This document shows, piece by piece, positions 62,315-64,000 of a stretch of 64,000 nt of DNA. Under the pieces are notes generated by a model. That model did not search any database, was not told the DNA's origin, and saw only the letters and a program-made list of their open reading frames with translations. The DNA is from Erodium maritimum (taxonomy: Eukaryota > Streptophyta > Magnoliopsida > Geraniales > Geraniaceae): NCBI GenBank assembly GCA_963921825.1, contig OY997593.1, positions 49,708,039 to 49,772,038 on the forward strand, written 5' to 3'. The translations under genes were made by a program, and so were the position numbers. Every line of letters starts with the position of its first letter. Positions within the stretch are counted from its first letter, which is position 1.

Positions 62315-64000
62315 AGTAATAACCACTCCCGGTCAACGCCAGCCAAATCTGCGAAAAACAGGAAAATTTAAAAAATTTCAGCAAACACTTGATTGAACCT
62401 AAATTTGATCACGAGGGTCATACCGGACTTAATTTGACCCCGATATTGACCAAAGTGAGTTCCAGGGGACTCAGGGAAACTTTCTGATCAATTTGGGAAA
62501 TGTTGACTTTTTGCTGGAAAAGTCAACCGAGCGACGTTTTGGTCCATTCGAGGACCGTTTTGGATCCAAGAAGCTTAGCCGTCATCGCAGCGGTCTTAGT
62601 TGAGCCGTTTCCTTGTAGCTCGTTAAGTTTCGTAATTTCTTGGGAAAAGTGCCCGTTCGGGGCCCGAAACGTCCGAATTTCGCGAATCTGATTAGAAAAT
62701 ATCTAGGAGATATTTTCCCAAAAAGGTGTGGGACCCACCTTGCCACTTGTCAAACAAGTGGTGGTGTTAGGTTTTGGGGGGAAAATGAAAGGTGAGGGTT
62801 AAGGGGGGTGTTCGGCCACAACTAAATCAAAAGAAAAAAAGAGAGAAAGAATAGAAAAGAAGAGAGAAGTTAGAGACAGAGGGTGAAGGAGAAGAAGAGA
62901 GGAGCTAGGGTTTTGGGAGCACTATTCACGAGCTTCAACCCTTGGATCGTCTCAAAGTTTAGAGAATCAAACTCACACCGTCTTCCTCTACGGTAAGCTC
63001 CAAACCGATCTTCGTTTTGGTTAATTTCGAGAGTTAGGGTTTGGTTAAAATGAGTAGTTTATGGGGGAAATGAGGTGTGGGGATTGTTGGAGACGTTTTG
63101 GAGGGAAGAGGCACGTTTTCCGGTGACTGGGAGCTCGGGGGGAGCTTCGGCCACCATGTGGGGTGGCTGGCCGGAGCTAGGGCCGGCCACCACCATGGTG
63201 GAGCGGGCCCATTTTGGCCCTAGCCACCCACGGCCAAGGTTGGCTTGGTGGGGCACACGTGCTCGGGTTTTAGGGTTTCGTGTTCGGGTGGTTTAGAACG
63301 TTCCCCGGGTCATTAATCTACAACCGGATCGAAATTTGGAATTAAATTGTGAAAGTTGTAATTGACGGGTTTAGAAACTTTAAACGCTAATTAAATGACT
63401 CGGAAGTCGGAATTCGATTCCGTCGAGTGCCTAGGAACCCTTGAATTATTCTAAGACCGTAGAAACGAAAGCGGGAATTTTCGGAGCCCCGGAAGGGCGT
63501 TTCCAAAACCCGGGTAGATTCGCCGTGTCGGGCGAATCGGGCTTTTTTGGGTCCATTATCGACAATGTCGAGTAATTGGGAAGTTTGGGAGCGATCGACA
63601 TTGTCGGGGTTACATTTGGGCGTCGAGTTTATTGAATTTTCAGTTTATTCCTGCGAGTTTAAAAGTGGCTTAAAATTGTGTTCTTTTAGATCGTGCTGTA
63701 GACCGAGGGAAAGGAAAGCTAGACGAGTGACCGAGATCAGGCCGGGGCTTGTTGGTTAGCTTTTGGAGAACACGCACGAGGTAGGGAAAAGTAGCCGGAT
63801 CTCGGCCTTGACTAGGGAAAGTTAACAGTAGAAATGCATGTGACAATGGGGTGTCGTGGGTTAAGTAGGTTTATCGAATACTATAAAGGTAGGCGATACC
63901 GGGTAGTGTCGTATGATTCAGGAACGTATCGAACATTAGAATTGCATGTGACACTTGTAGTGTCGTCGGAGCAGAGAACTTAACGATGTTAGGATTACTG
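62315..64000 (+). mobile_element. Ty3/gypsy LTR, truncated by window end
   Basis: It begins (T/A)GTAATAACCACTCCCGGTC and is co-linear with 48686 to about 50390 of the solo LTR, including the purine-rich AGAGAAAGAA leader and the GACAATGTCGAGTAATTGGG block. The first base appears changed from T. Whether it is a solo LTR or the 5' LTR of a full element cannot be decided here. It interrupts the intron of a Harbinger-type transposase gene. Confidence 0.9.

Overview
This 64 kb window is nuclear DNA from a flowering plant, probably a eudicot. It is AT-rich and intron-bearing, with a single clearly functional gene and large amounts of plant transposon families, many nested inside one another. The host gene is a complete protein phosphatase 2A catalytic subunit on the + strand (4305-11614, 11 exons, 313 codons). 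All exon joins keep frame and use GT-AG introns, and every catalytic motif is present. Its introns carry a hAT-type element (5230-5728), a Mutator-like MITE (6203-6685), a 136-bp tandem duplication and a stray copy of part of exon 5.

Left of the gene are an AT-rich stretch with a fold-back element (1-1422), a minus-strand gypsy LTR fragment (1423-2420) and a broken Harbinger-type ORF1 gene (2434-3986). Right of the gene, a hAT element (12457-13030) is followed by an old minus-strand LINE whose pieces lie at 13072-13490, 16456-16795, 35852-37201 and 40098-41055. It was split by a solo LTR (13491-16450, target duplication CTTGT), by a Ty3/gypsy chromovirus-like element (16796-35851, about 3-kb LTRs), and by a hAT element (37202-40097). 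The gypsy element was in turn split by a young Ty1/copia element (24212-32672, target duplication GCAGC, LTRs 1688 bp each with 8 differences by eye). The hAT element holds two Mutator-like elements and a short LINE-tailed retroposon.

From 41 to 64 kb there are further Harbinger-type ORF1 pseudogenes (41102, 46079, 59334, 60811) and the first exon of a Harbinger-type transposase (61938-62260), cut off by a gypsy LTR that runs out of the window. There is also a 1430-bp hAT element (42841-44270) with two inner fold-backs and a second solo LTR (48686-52079, target duplication TAAAC). A 3.3-kb Mutator-like element (52602-55893) contains a MITE, a hAT element and a small inverted-repeat element, and a second LINE-tailed retroposon carrying an RRM reading frame landed exactly on its right end. 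A large fold-back with GATAAAA arrays follows (57250-58640).

The target-site duplications give a relative insertion order. The old LINE is earliest; the gypsy element, solo LTR and hAT entered it later; the copia element is the youngest large insertion. No bacterial-type system, CRISPR array, rRNA gene or credible tRNA gene was seen. All comparisons were made by eye from the sequence, so family names below superfamily level are tentative.
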